Source: Alectryocaccobium sp964389285 (GTDB taxonomy: Bacteria > Bacillota > Clostridia > Lachnospirales > Lachnospiraceae). Taken from it: 64,000 nt of DNA. The stretch covers positions 1 to 64,000 of the forward strand of contig CAYMCZ010000005.1 in assembly GCA_964389285.1 (NCBI GenBank). The letters are read 5' to 3'. How positions within the stretch are numbered: the first letter of the stretch is position 1; the number at the start of each line of letters is the position of its first letter. The position numbers and the translations under genes were made by a program. Positions 1 to 8,555 of this stretch are shown here, in pieces. Under the pieces are notes generated by a model that did not search any database, had not been told where the DNA came from, and worked only from the letters and a program-made list of their open reading frames with translations.

Positions 1-83
1 GCGGCGGCGGAGAAAGCGGCGGCGGAAGTGAAAGCGGCGGCGGCGGAAGTGAAAGCGGCGGAGAAAGCGGCGGCGGCGAATAA
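1..83 (+). CDS. C-terminal end of a Gly/Ser/Glu-rich repeat protein (5' truncated)
   Basis: The frame beginning at base 3 reads runs of Gly-Gly-Gly broken by Glu-Ser and Ser-Glu, and ends at TAA 81-83, followed by two more in-frame TAA codons (84-89). Such a low-complexity acidic Gly/Ser tail suits a flexible C-terminus or linker. The frame starting at base 1 is also open (Ala/Lys/Glu-rich, to 162) but would run through the hairpin at 111-145, so I prefer frame 3. The protein body lies outside the window and its function cannot be read. Confidence 0.5.
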   Translation, partial: GGGESGGGSESGGGGSESGGESGGGE

Positions 84-110
84 TAATAAATTCAAACACA
101 GGTATTATGG

Positions 111-150
111 TCCCTGCATTAACAGTCCGGCTGATAATGCAGGGATTCTT
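111..150 (+). terminator. Hairpin downstream of the Gly-rich CDS
   Basis: TCCCTGCATT (111-120) pairs perfectly with AATGCAGGGA (136-145) around a 15-nt loop. It is followed only by TTCTT, so the U-tract is weak. It probably terminates the upstream gene and lies directly before the SD of the next one. Confidence 0.5.
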
Positions 151-164
151 AAAAGGAGTTAATT

Positions 165-722
165 TTGACACGAAACGAAATAGAAGAATTTATAAAAAAA
201 TTTCCCATATATCAGTATGAATTTGCGCTGCCGTCTGAAATCGAATACAGCAGTGAGGTCAGAAATATCTGCAAAATCGCATGCAGACATTACGGCACCT
301 CATGGTCGTGTCCGCCTGCGGTCGGTAAAATAGATAATTGCCGTGAGCATTGCTTAAGATATGACAATGCCCTTGTGATTTCAACGGTCACGACTCTTGA
401 AGGCAAAGACTATGACAGGGAATGTGCGGAAGCGCAAAAAGATCATGCCAGACTTACGAGGCTGATAGATACTAAACTCCGGGACGAAGGATATGTTACT
501 TTTGCCCTGTCCAGCGGGCCATGCAGACTTTGCGGCAGATGTACTTTTCCAAGGGATTACTGCAGACATGAAAAAGATGTTTTTCCCTGTGTGGAAAGTC
601 AGGGTATTTCCATATCCCAGCTTGCCAAGCTTTGTGATATGGATTATTATATGGAAGATAAGCTGCTTTTGTTATTTTCGGTGATCTTTTATAAAGACAC
701 GGGTTTTGTGGATCATTCCTGA
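165..722 (+). CDS. DUF2284 family predicted metal-binding protein
   Basis: A 185-residue protein of the DUF2284 type, small cytosolic proteins presumed to bind metal through many cysteines; no reaction is established. The cysteines cluster as in the family: an N-terminal group including the Ser-Trp-Ser-Cys-Pro-Pro segment, and a C-terminal group around Cys-Arg-Leu-Cys-Gly-Arg-Cys and Tyr-Cys-Arg-His. The start is TTG 165, six bases after AAAAGGAG (151-158); no better ATG lies nearby. It is 14 bp upstream of phoH and probably cotranscribed, but the context gives no direct clue to its substrate. Confidence 0.8.
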   Translation: MTRNEIEEFIKKFPIYQYEFALPSEIEYSSEVRNICKIACRHYGTSWSCPPAVGKIDNCREHCLRYDNALVISTVTTLEGKDYDRECAEAQKDHARLTRLIDTKLRDEGYVTFALSSGPCRLCGRCTFPRDYCRHEKDVFPCVESQGISISQLAKLCDMDYYMEDKLLLLFSVIFYKDTGFVDHS

Positions 723-736
723 AAAAAAGGAGTTTC

Positions 737-1753
737 ATGACAGAAAATACTTTTATCGAAGAATATTTAGAGCTTCCCGCCGAACACTCGGCAAACGTAA
801 TGGGAAGATTTGACGAAAACGCAAAAAAAATAGAAAGGACATTTCACGTATCTTTTATAAACAGAGACGGGAGCGTCCGTATCATTGGTTCCGCGCCGAA
901 CGCAAAAAAGGCGGCGAAGACGGTGAACCAGCTTATCGAACATTCCGTGCGGGGCAATCAGATAACCGAGCAGGAGTTAAACTATATTATTTCTCTTTCC
1001 ATGGACGAAAAAGAAGTTAACGTACTGACTGCGCTTGACAGCGATTATATATGTCATACAATCAACGGAAAGCCGATTCGGCCCAAAACGGCGGGTCAGA
1101 AAAAATATGTGGACGCCATAAGGGAAAAAATGATCGGCTTCGGTACGGGGCCTGCGGGAACCGGTAAAACATATCTGGCCATGGCTATGGCGGTAACTGC
1201 GTTCAGAAACGAGGAAGTCAGCCGCATTATCCTTACCAGACCGGCACTTGAGGCCGGCGAAAAACTCGGGTTTCTGCCGGGCGATCTTCAGAGTAAGATA
1301 GACCCCTATCTGCGTCCGTTGTATGACGCGCTCTATCAGATAATGGGGGCGGAGAGCTTCCAGAAAAACATGGAAAAAGGGCTCATTGAGGTTGCGCCGC
1401 TGGCATATATGAGAGGCCGCACGCTTGATAACGCCTTTATCATACTTGACGAAGCCCAAAATACCACGCAGGCTCAGATGAAAATGTTTCTCACCAGGAT
1501 AGGCTTCGGCTCAAAGGTAGTGGTTACGGGTGACGCCTCGCAAAAAGACCTTCCGCCCGGCGTCAGGTCGGGGCTGGATGCCGCATTTGAAGCTTTGGCA
1601 AAGGTTGATGAAATTGCTTTCTGTAAACTGACAAGCGTGGACGTGGGAAGACATCCTTTAGTTCAGAAGATTGTTGAAGCATACGAAAAATACGAAAAAA
1701 AGAAAAATGAGACACAAAGATCAGCCGCTGACAAAAGGAGAAGCAAAAAATGA
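737..1753 (+). CDS. phoH: PhoH family P-loop ATPase
   Basis: A 338-residue PhoH-like protein. It has an N-terminal KH-like segment (about 35-85), Walker A Gly-Pro-Ala-Gly-Thr-Gly-Lys-Thr near 137-145, and Walker B Ile-Ile-Leu-Asp-Glu-Ala-Gln-Asn near 234-242. PhoH proteins are ATPases linked to RNA metabolism, and in Bacillota the gene normally sits just before ybeY, as here. The ATG at 737 follows AAAGGAG. The stop overlaps the next start as ATGA (1750-1753), so translation is coupled to the ybeY-proB gene. Confidence 0.93.
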   Translation: MTENTFIEEYLELPAEHSANVMGRFDENAKKIERTFHVSFINRDGSVRIIGSAPNAKKAAKTVNQLIEHSVRGNQITEQELNYIISLSMDEKEVNVLTALDSDYICHTINGKPIRPKTAGQKKYVDAIREKMIGFGTGPAGTGKTYLAMAMAVTAFRNEEVSRIILTRPALEAGEKLGFLPGDLQSKIDPYLRPLYDALYQIMGAESFQKNMEKGLIEVAPLAYMRGRTLDNAFIILDEAQNTTQAQMKMFLTRIGFGSKVVVTGDASQKDLPPGVRSGLDAAFEALAKVDEIAFCKLTSVDVGRHPLVQKIVEAYEKYEKKKNETQRSAADKRRSKK

Positions 1754-3117
1754 TCATTAATATAGATGTAGAGGTTGACGGCAGATTTGGTTTTGATTAT
1801 TCAGAGACGGCGAGAGCCGTTATCGAAGAAGTTCTTAAAAGCGAAAACTGTCCTTATGAAGCCGAGGTATCTATCGTTTTGACCGACAATTCCGGCATCC
1901 GCAGACTCAACAGCGAATACCGGAGAATAGATATGGCCACGGACGTGCTGTCGTTTCCGATGGCGGACTTTGAGCAGCCAGCCGATTTTACGCCGTTTGA
2001 AAACGACAGGTCGGCCTTTAACCCCGAAAACGGAGCGTTTGTTCTCGGAGATATCGTCATTTCGACAGATAAGGTAAAAGCTCAGGCAAGCGAATACGGA
2101 CATTCCGTAAAGAGAGAATTTGCTTTTCTGATTGCTCACAGCATGTATCATCTTCTGGGATATGACCATGAAAACTCTGACGAAGAAGCCGACATCATGA
2201 ACAAAAAACAGGAAGAGGTTCTTGATTCGCTGGGTATTTCCAGAGAGAAAAAAGATTCCGCTTTCGTAAGAGCCCGCTTTAAGGACAAAAAGCGGATAGT
2301 CATAAAAATAGGTTCTTCTTCACTCACCCATAAATCCACGGGGCTATTGGATCTCGTTAAGCTCGAACAGCTTGTAAGAGAACTCACAAATCTTCGAAAT
2401 CAGGGCAAAGAGGTCGTTCTGGTTTCCTCCGGCGCCATCATGGTAGGGAGGAATACTTTGGGCTTAAAAGAAAAGCCTACAAACGTAAATCTGAAACAGG
2501 CATGCGCGTCAGTCGGTCAGGCGAAGCTTATGATGATATATCAAAAGCTTTTTTCGGAATACAACCAGATCTGCAGTCAGGTGCTTTTGACAAAAAGCAG
2601 CATGACAAACAATCTGCACAGATATAATGCGAAAAACACTTTTAAAGAGCTGCTTTCGCTCGGCGTTATTCCGATTGTAAACGAAAACGATACTATTGCC
2701 ACAAGAGAGCTGAGTCATCTTTCCAGCTTCGGAGACAACGATACCCTTTCAGCCGTGGTTACTGCGCTTATAAATGCCGATCTGCTGATACTTTTATCGG
2801 ACATTGACGGTCTTTATACCGACAATCCGAATGAAAACAAAGATGCTGAATTTGTCGAAATGGTTGAAAAGATTGACGATAAATTTATTGAGATGGGAAA
2901 ATCAACCACCGGAAGCAATGTCGGTACGGGCGGCATGGCAACAAAGCTCTCGGCGGCAAAGGTAGCGGTAGCATCCGGCGCTGATATGGTAATAGCGAGC
3001 GGCGATGATTTTCGCGTCATTCATGAAATAATAAACGGGGATAACAAAGGCACGTTGTTCCTTTCGGATCCCAGGGATGAATTTTTTGTTCTGGATTACA
3101 TAGAACATTATTTGTAG
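1750..3117 (+). CDS. ybeY-proB: Fused YbeY endoribonuclease - glutamate 5-kinase
   Basis: One uninterrupted 455-residue frame carries two enzymes. Residues about 1-165 are YbeY, the metal-dependent endoribonuclease of 16S rRNA maturation, with the His-x3-His-x5-His zinc motif at about 129-139. From about 180 to the end is glutamate 5-kinase (first step of proline synthesis), with the Lys-Ile-Gly-Ser-Ser-Ser nucleotide motif, Val-Ser-Ser-Gly-Ala-Ile, Asn-Glu-Asn-Asp and Gly-Thr-Gly-Gly-Met-Ala-Thr-Lys. No PUA domain follows, which is a common short form of ProB. No ATG with an SD lies at the junction; the nearest internal ATG (about 2197) has none. The operon logic is preserved on both sides: phoH upstream as for ybeY, proA downstream as for proB. 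Confidence 0.93.
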   Translation: MIINIDVEVDGRFGFDYSETARAVIEEVLKSENCPYEAEVSIVLTDNSGIRRLNSEYRRIDMATDVLSFPMADFEQPADFTPFENDRSAFNPENGAFVLGDIVISTDKVKAQASEYGHSVKREFAFLIAHSMYHLLGYDHENSDEEADIMNKKQEEVLDSLGISREKKDSAFVRARFKDKKRIVIKIGSSSLTHKSTGLLDLVKLEQLVRELTNLRNQGKEVVLVSSGAIMVGRNTLGLKEKPTNVNLKQACASVGQAKLMMIYQKLFSEYNQICSQVLLTKSSMTNNLHRYNAKNTFKELLSLGVIPIVNENDTIATRELSHLSSFGDNDTLSAVVTALINADLLILLSDIDGLYTDNPNENKDAEFVEMVEKIDDKFIEMGKSTTGSNVGTGGMATKLSAAKVAVASGADMVIASGDDFRVIHEIINGDNKGTLFLSDPRDEFFVLDYIEHYL

Positions 3118-3125
3118 AGGTATTT

Positions 3126-3344
3126 ATGAATATCGAAAGAATAAACGAGCTGGCCCGAAAATCAAAGACGGAAGGCCTTACTCCCGAAGAAAAAGAGGAG
3201 CAGGCAAGGCTGCGCGGAGAGTACATATTAAATGTACGCAGAAATCTCAAAGTTCAGCTTGACGGCATTGACATTATTGAAGAAGACGGAACAGTGGTTA
3301 ATCTCGGAGAAAAACATAAAGCAGGCAAAAAAAGGACACATTGA
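3126..3344 (+). CDS. UPF0291 (DUF896) family protein, YnzC-like
   Basis: A 72-residue charged protein with the family's Arg-Ile-Asn-Glu-Leu-Ala start, a Leu-Thr-Pro-Glu-Glu-Lys-Glu-Glu-Gln helix and an Arg-Arg-Asn-Leu-Lys-Val-Gln-Leu segment. These are small helical proteins of Bacillota without a firmly assigned biochemical role. It is inserted between the ProB and ProA coding regions (8-bp and 15-bp gaps), an unusual place for this gene. The ATG follows GTAGAGG. Confidence 0.88.
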   Translation: MNIERINELARKSKTEGLTPEEKEEQARLRGEYILNVRRNLKVQLDGIDIIEEDGTVVNLGEKHKAGKKRTH

Positions 3345-3359
3345 ACTAAGGGGAAAAAT

Positions 3360-4601
3360 ATGGAATTACGTGAAGTATGTATTCGGGCAAAAAACGCGCG
3401 CAGGACGGCTTCTGAGCTCGGAACAACACAAAAAAACAGCTTTCTTATGAAATGCGCGGCGGATCTTGAGGCGAATGCCGCGGGTCTGACGGCGGCAAAT
3501 GCCATCGACATGGAAAGAGCCGTAAAAAACAATATGCCGAAAGGCCTTCAGGACAGACTCTTTTTGGATGAAACCAGAATAAAAGGCATAGCCGACGGCC
3601 TTAGGGATCTGGCGGCCCTTACGGATCCGATAGGGGAAATTACTGAGATGAAAAAACGCCCCAACGGTCTTCTTATAGGCAAAAAGAGGGTTCCGCTCGG
3701 AGTAGTCGGTATCATATACGAGGCAAGGCCAAACGTAACTTCAGATGCTTTCGGGCTTTGTTTTAAAACCGGGAACGCCGTTATTTTAAAAGGCGGGTCC
3801 GATGCGATAAACTCCAATATCGCAATCGTAAACTGTATGAGGGAATCGCTTGCAAAAGAGGGCATAGATCCTGACGTGCTTCAGCTTATCGAAGATACCG
3901 ACAGGGCGACTACGGCTGAATTCATGAGGATGAACGAATATGTGGACGTATTGATTCCGAGAGGCGGAGCGGGACTTATTAAAACAGTGGTTGAAAACAG
4001 TACCATACCCGTGATTGAAACCGGTACCGGAAACTGTCATATTTTTGTGGATGAAACCGCGGATACTGATATGGCTGCTGATATAATAATGAATGCCAAA
4101 ACCCAGAGGGTAGGCGTCTGCAACGCCTGCGAATCCATAGTGGTTCATGAAAAAGTTCTGGAAAAACTTCTGCCTGCCCTTTCCGAAAGACTGGCGGCAA
4201 AAAATGTTGAAATGAGGACGGATGAAAAGGCTGCCGCATTTACAAAAAACGCTGTTCCTGCCACCGAAGAAGACTGGGGAAAAGAATATCTGGATTTTAT
4301 TGTTTCCGTCAAGACGGTTACAGGTATAGATCAGGCCATAGATCATATTAACAGATATAATACCGGACACTCGGATGCCATCATTACGGAAAGTTATACA
4401 AATGCTCAAAGATTCTTAAATGAAATAGACGCTGCCGCCGTATACGTCAACGCTTCCACCAGATTTACGGACGGGGGAGAATTCGGACTCGGCGCGGAAG
4501 TAGGCATAAGTACGCAGAAGCTGCATGCAAGAGGCCCCATGGGGCTTGAAGCTCTGACTACAATCAAATACATTATTTACGGAAACGGACAAATCAGATA
4601 A
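3360..4601 (+). CDS. proA: Glutamate-5-semialdehyde dehydrogenase (gamma-glutamyl phosphate reductase)
   Basis: A 413-residue full-length ProA, the NADPH-dependent second step of proline synthesis, acting on the product of the ProB domain encoded just upstream. It shows Gly-Val-Val-Gly-Ile-Ile-Tyr-Glu-Ala-Arg-Pro-Asn, the Lys-Gly-Gly-Ser-Asp-Ala segment and the catalytic-cysteine region Gly-Val-Cys-Asn-Ala-Cys-Glu. The end, Gly-Ala-Glu-Val-Gly-Ile-Ser-Thr followed by Arg-Gly-Pro-Met-Gly, is typical. AAGGGGAAAAAT precedes the ATG. It is part of the phoH-nadE run of closely spaced genes. Confidence 0.96.
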   Translation: MELREVCIRAKNARRTASELGTTQKNSFLMKCAADLEANAAGLTAANAIDMERAVKNNMPKGLQDRLFLDETRIKGIADGLRDLAALTDPIGEITEMKKRPNGLLIGKKRVPLGVVGIIYEARPNVTSDAFGLCFKTGNAVILKGGSDAINSNIAIVNCMRESLAKEGIDPDVLQLIEDTDRATTAEFMRMNEYVDVLIPRGGAGLIKTVVENSTIPVIETGTGNCHIFVDETADTDMAADIIMNAKTQRVGVCNACESIVVHEKVLEKLLPALSERLAAKNVEMRTDEKAAAFTKNAVPATEEDWGKEYLDFIVSVKTVTGIDQAIDHINRYNTGHSDAIITESYTNAQRFLNEIDAAAVYVNASTRFTDGGEFGLGAEVGISTQKLHARGPMGLEALTTIKYIIYGNGQIR

Positions 4602-4618
4602 AAGTGAAAGGGGTAATA

Positions 4619-5356
4619 ATGAGGGACTACGGACAGGAATTTGAAAACCGTGTGCAGTTTATAAAAGACCTCGTAAAAAAAAGCGGCGCCAGGGGCATAG
4701 TATTCGGAAACAGCGGCGGTAAAGACTCGGCGCTCGTAGGCATCTTATGCAAGGCGGCGTGTGAGGACACGGTCGGCATCATCATGCCCTGCACATCACA
4801 GAGAAATTATACCCTGGACGCGGATGACGGCAGAGAACTTGCCGAACAGTTCGGGATCGAAACACGGATTGCGGATCTTACTCCGGTTAAAAATGCCATA
4901 ACAGATGAGTTATCAAAGATTACGGTGCTCAACGAGTCTGCGCTTATCAATATAGCGCCCAGGCTTCGCATGACGACTCTTTATGCGGTGGCTGCCGCCG
5001 AAGGACGGCTTGTAGCCGGTACCGGTAACAGAAGTGAAATGTATATAGGTTATTTCACCAAATGGGGTGACGGGGCTCAGGATTTCAATCCCATTTCCGA
5101 TCTGACGGTCAAAGAGGTTTTTGAATTTTTGGAGTATCTGAACGCTCCCGCCTCAATCATAACCAAAGCTCCGTCAGCGGGACTTTCGGATGATCAGACG
5201 GATGAAGACGATCTCGGATTTACATACGCCGATCTGGACGAATACATCCTTACGGGCAAAGCAACCGAAGATAACAGAAAAATTTTCGATAGAAAACATG
5301 CCTCAAGCGCTCATAAACGCTGCGGTGTGGTAAGATATAAAGAAATTATTGAGTAA
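4619..5356 (+). CDS. nadE: NAD+ synthase (ammonia-dependent type)
   Basis: 245 residues with the N-type ATP pyrophosphatase motif Ser-Gly-Gly-Lys-Asp-Ser near residue 31, Gly-Thr-Gly-Asn-Arg-Ser-Glu and the Pro-Ser-Ala-Gly-Leu loop. It adenylates nicotinate adenine dinucleotide and amidates it to NAD. No glutaminase domain is present, so it should use ammonia. I chose ATG 4619, five bases after GAAAGGGG, over the GTG at 4604, which overlaps that SD. It lies 17 bp after proA. Confidence 0.93.
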   Translation: MRDYGQEFENRVQFIKDLVKKSGARGIVFGNSGGKDSALVGILCKAACEDTVGIIMPCTSQRNYTLDADDGRELAEQFGIETRIADLTPVKNAITDELSKITVLNESALINIAPRLRMTTLYAVAAAEGRLVAGTGNRSEMYIGYFTKWGDGAQDFNPISDLTVKEVFEFLEYLNAPASIITKAPSAGLSDDQTDEDDLGFTYADLDEYILTGKATEDNRKIFDRKHASSAHKRCGVVRYKEIIE

Positions 5357-5379
5357 CCCGGATTGGAGCTTGTTTATTT

Positions 5380-6819
5380 ATGTTTACTGTTTTAAAAGTG
5401 ATTCTTCTCGGCGTAATAGAAGGTGTCACCGAGTGGCTTCCCATAAGCAGCACGGGACATCTGGTGATTTTCGGAGATCTTCTCAACACTGATTTTACGC
5501 CCGAGTTCGCCGAGATGTTTAACGTGCTTATACAGCTTGGAGCGGTGGCGGCCGTTATTATACTGTTTTTCAACAGACTTTGGCCGTTTCATACCAGAAG
5601 AAAGGCTGACGGGAACCGGTTTGCAAATCCGGCCTCGGGCGGGGCTGCGCTGAAATTTCAGAAATTCGCGAACAATTACTTATACATGGATCGCATAATT
5701 TTATGGATAAAGATTGCCATATCCTGTATTCCGGCGCTTATAGCCTCGATATTCTTTGAAGACTGGCTTGAGGAACATCTTCACAGGGCTTTTCCCATAG
5801 CGATCATGTTGATTCTGGTCGGTGTTCTTTTTATACTTATAGAAAACTTCCTCAAAGGGAAAAAACCGAAAATCAGAAAACTGAGCCGACTGGGCTTAAG
5901 GGAAGCGCTTATAATAGGCTGCTTTCAGGCTGTTGCGCTGATCCCTGGGACTTCAAGAAGCGGCATAGTGATAATTGCGGCCCTTATACTCGGATTATCC
6001 CGTATCTGTGCCGTAGAGTATGCATTCTTTCTTGCCATTCCCGCCATGGTGGGAGGCTCCGTCTCTAAACTTATCAAATTCGGGGGAAGTTTTTCCGGAC
6101 AGGAGTGCATTTATCTGGCGGTAGGATGCATAGTGGCGTTTATCGTATCCATGCTGGTTATAAGGGCTTTGCTCAATTTTATTTCCACGCATACTTTCAA
6201 ATGCTTCGGATGGTACAGAATAGCCCTCGGCATAGTTGTTATCATCCTTTCCGTGGCAGGCATAATAGGCTTAAGTGAAACGGCGTCCGCCTCGGATGCA
6301 GTCACGCTCGCTGCCGCGAATTCCGCAGGCACGGCAGCTGCTTCGGGCTCTATGTTTAAGAGCGGCCTCGTAACATTTCTGGTTTCGATGGTTCCCATTG
6401 TAGAGCTCAGAGGCGCTATTCCGATCGGCGCAGGCATGGGACTTCCTGTTACACAGGCGCTTGTCATAGCGGTTATCGGCAACATGGTACCGGTTCCTTT
6501 TATATATTTCTTTGCCAGAAAGCTTCTGATCTGGGGAAGCGACAAACCGGTTATCGGCAAATTTTTCAGTTTTTGCCTTGAAAAAGGAGAAAAAGGCGGT
6601 AAAAAGCTAAAGGCCAAAGCAGGTCAGGGACTTTTCGTCGCGCTGCTTCTGTTTGTGGGCATTCCTATACCGGGAACCGGAGCATGGACGGGGACTCTTG
6701 CGGCCAGCCTTTTGGATATGGGCTTTAAGCAAAGCGTAATTGCCGTTGTGCTCGGTGTTCTGATGGCGGGGATTATTATGTCCGCAATATCGTTAGGTGT
6801 AATAAACGCAGTAGGTTGA
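5380..6819 (+). CDS. uppP: Undecaprenyl-diphosphatase fused to a PF06695-type (small multidrug export) membrane domain
   Basis: A 479-residue polytopic membrane protein. Residues about 1-300 are UppP/BacA, which dephosphorylates undecaprenyl diphosphate for cell-wall lipid carrier recycling. It has Glu-Gly-Val-Thr-Glu-Trp-Leu-Pro followed by Ser-Ser-Thr-Gly-His near residue 14, and Pro-Gly-Thr-Ser-Arg-Ser-Gly near 189. After an Ala/Ser-rich linker (about 305-324), residues about 325-479 match the COG2426 family labelled putative small multidrug export protein: Val-Glu-Leu-Arg-Gly-Ala-Ile-Pro, Gly-Asn-Met-Val-Pro-Val-Pro, Pro-Gly-Thr-Gly-Ala-Trp-Thr-Gly. UppP alone is about 270 residues, so this is a true fusion. 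The ATG at 5380 has a GGAG upstream. The domain pairing suggests a shared role in C55 lipid handling, which is inference. Confidence 0.9.
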   Translation: MFTVLKVILLGVIEGVTEWLPISSTGHLVIFGDLLNTDFTPEFAEMFNVLIQLGAVAAVIILFFNRLWPFHTRRKADGNRFANPASGGAALKFQKFANNYLYMDRIILWIKIAISCIPALIASIFFEDWLEEHLHRAFPIAIMLILVGVLFILIENFLKGKKPKIRKLSRLGLREALIIGCFQAVALIPGTSRSGIVIIAALILGLSRICAVEYAFFLAIPAMVGGSVSKLIKFGGSFSGQECIYLAVGCIVAFIVSMLVIRALLNFISTHTFKCFGWYRIALGIVVIILSVAGIIGLSETASASDAVTLAAANSAGTAAASGSMFKSGLVTFLVSMVPIVELRGAIPIGAGMGLPVTQALVIAVIGNMVPVPFIYFFARKLLIWGSDKPVIGKFFSFCLEKGEKGGKKLKAKAGQGLFVALLLFVGIPIPGTGAWTGTLAASLLDMGFKQSVIAVVLGVLMAGIIMSAISLGVINAVG

Positions 6820-6838
6820 TGATAGGAGAGAATAGCAG

Positions 6839-7291
6839 ATGAAATGTCCGTTTTGTGGAAAAGATGATACAAGAGTAGTGGATTCGAGACCCGTCGAAGA
6901 AAGCAATGCCATCAGACGGAGAAGACTTTGCGACAGCTGCGGCAAGCGTTTTACCACTTATGAAAAAGTTGAGACAATACCCCTTATAGTAATCAAAAAA
7001 GACATGAACAGGGAACAGTATGACCGCTCCAAAATCGAAGCCGGAGTTTTAAGAGCCTGTCATAAAAGACCTGTTTCCGCAAATGAAATATCTGAACTGG
7101 TAAATAAAGTCGAGACTGATCTGTTCAATTCAGAAGATAAAGAGATCAGAAGCACATATATCGGCGAGCTTGTTATGGACAAGCTGAAAGACCTGGATCC
7201 GGTCGCATACGTCAGATTTGCGTCTGTCTACAGAGAATTTAAAGATGTAAATACATTTATGGATGAATTAAAAAAGTTTTTAAATGATTAG
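6839..7291 (+). CDS. nrdR: Transcriptional repressor NrdR
   Basis: 150 residues. An N-terminal zinc ribbon (Cys3, Cys6, Cys31, Cys34) is followed by an ATP-cone domain (about 49-139). NrdR represses ribonucleotide reductase genes according to bound adenine nucleotides; no NrdR box or nrd gene is visible here. Length and order are standard. The ATG follows AGGAGAG, and the stop lies 11 bp before the aminotransferase start. Confidence 0.96.
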   Translation: MKCPFCGKDDTRVVDSRPVEESNAIRRRRLCDSCGKRFTTYEKVETIPLIVIKKDMNREQYDRSKIEAGVLRACHKRPVSANEISELVNKVETDLFNSEDKEIRSTYIGELVMDKLKDLDPVAYVRFASVYREFKDVNTFMDELKKFLND

Positions 7292-7302
7292 GAAGTGATA
7301 AC

Positions 7303-8523
7303 GTGAAATTATTTGAAAAATCTTCGAAGCTGAATAACGTATTATATGATGTCAGGGGGCCGGTTTTGGAAGAAGCTTCCAGATTGGAAGAAGAGGGAAA
7401 AAAAATCTTAAAACTGAACATAGGCAACCCTGCACCCTTTGGTTTTTCCGCTCCCGATGAAGTCATAGAAGATATGATCCTGAGTCTCGGGAACACACAG
7501 GGATATTCCGATTCAAAAGGACTGTTTTCGGCTCGTAAAGCCATTATGCAGTATTATCAGCTCAAAGGGTTCAGAGGCGTCAGCGTAAAGGATATTTTTA
7601 CGGGCAACGGAGCCAGCGAATTGATTAACCTTTCGATGCAGGCACTGCTTGATACAGGAGACGAGGTGCTTGTACCTGCGCCGGATTATCCTCTTTGGAC
7701 TGCCTGCGTTACTCTTTCCGGAGGCAAGGCGGTTCACTATCTCTGCGACGAACAGTCAGAATGGAATCCCGATATAGAGGACATTAAAGCCAAGATCACT
7801 CCAAAGACAAAAGCTATAGTAGTAATAAATCCGAACAACCCTACGGGGGCACTGTATTCCAGAGATATACTGGAGCAGATCGCAAAGATAGCATCCGAAA
7901 ATGATCTTATCGTTTTTTCGGATGAGATTTATGACAGACTCGTAATGGACGGCCTTACACATGTCTCCATAGCCGCCATTGCGCCGGACGATGTTTTCTG
8001 CGTAACGTTTTCCGGACTTTCCAAATCACACATGGTCGCGGGATTTCGAATCGGCTGGATGGTGCTTTCCGGAGCAAAGCATAGGGCAAAAAGCTATATA
8101 GAGGGCATCAACATGCTTTCAAATATGCGGCTTTGCTCAAATGTACCGGCACAGTCCATAGTCCAGACGGCACTCGGAGGCTGGCAGAGCTGTCAGGAGC
8201 ATTTAAAGCCGGGCGGACGCATCTACGAACAGAGGGAATATGTTTACAACAGGCTTAAAAACATGCCCGGGGTAAGTGTGGTAAAACCGAAAGCGGCATT
8301 TTACATTTTCCCGAAATTTGATGTCGAAAAGTTCAATATACATGATGACGAACAATTTGTACTTGACTTCCTGCATGCAAAACATGTACTCATGGTTCAC
8401 GGAAGAGGCTTTAACTGGCCTGCGAGCGATCATGTCAGGATCGTATATCTGCCAAACCTCGCCGTGCTGGAAGAATGTATGGACAAGCTGGAGGCCTTTC
8501 TCGCGGGTTACAGGCAGAGATAA
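7303..8523 (+). CDS. alaA: Class I/II PLP-dependent aminotransferase, AlaA-like
   Basis: A 406-residue fold type I aminotransferase closest by eye to the glutamate-pyruvate (AlaA/AlaT) group: early Leu-Asn-Ile-Gly-Asn-Pro-Ala-Pro-Phe-Gly-Phe, Pro-Asn-Asn-Pro-Thr-Gly-Ala, Ser-Asp-Glu-Ile-Tyr-Asp, and the PLP-lysine segment Ser-Gly-Leu-Ser-Lys-Ser (Lys about 241) followed by Gly-Phe-Arg-Ile-Gly-Trp. The likely reaction is pyruvate/glutamate to alanine/2-oxoglutarate, but substrate cannot be proved from motifs. The start is GTG 7303 after GGAAGTGA. The gene ends the operon, with a strong terminator at 8556. Confidence 0.88.
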   Translation: MKLFEKSSKLNNVLYDVRGPVLEEASRLEEEGKKILKLNIGNPAPFGFSAPDEVIEDMILSLGNTQGYSDSKGLFSARKAIMQYYQLKGFRGVSVKDIFTGNGASELINLSMQALLDTGDEVLVPAPDYPLWTACVTLSGGKAVHYLCDEQSEWNPDIEDIKAKITPKTKAIVVINPNNPTGALYSRDILEQIAKIASENDLIVFSDEIYDRLVMDGLTHVSIAAIAPDDVFCVTFSGLSKSHMVAGFRIGWMVLSGAKHRAKSYIEGINMLSNMRLCSNVPAQSIVQTALGGWQSCQEHLKPGGRIYEQREYVYNRLKNMPGVSVVKPKAAFYIFPKFDVEKFNIHDDEQFVLDFLHAKHVLMVHGRGFNWPASDHVRIVYLPNLAVLEECMDKLEAFLAGYRQR

Positions 8524-8555
8524 ACAAACAATTAAATAAAAATAACGCAAAAAAC

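Noticed and set aside
1..162. Ala/Lys-rich frame (frame 1) as the true end of the first gene
   Set aside because: It would run through the hairpin and up to the next SD, while frame 3 ends in three consecutive stop codons before the hairpin.
2197..2290. Separate internal start for ProB inside ybeY-proB
   Set aside because: The only in-frame ATG near the junction (about 2197) has no SD and lies well inside the YbeY end; no stop separates the domains.
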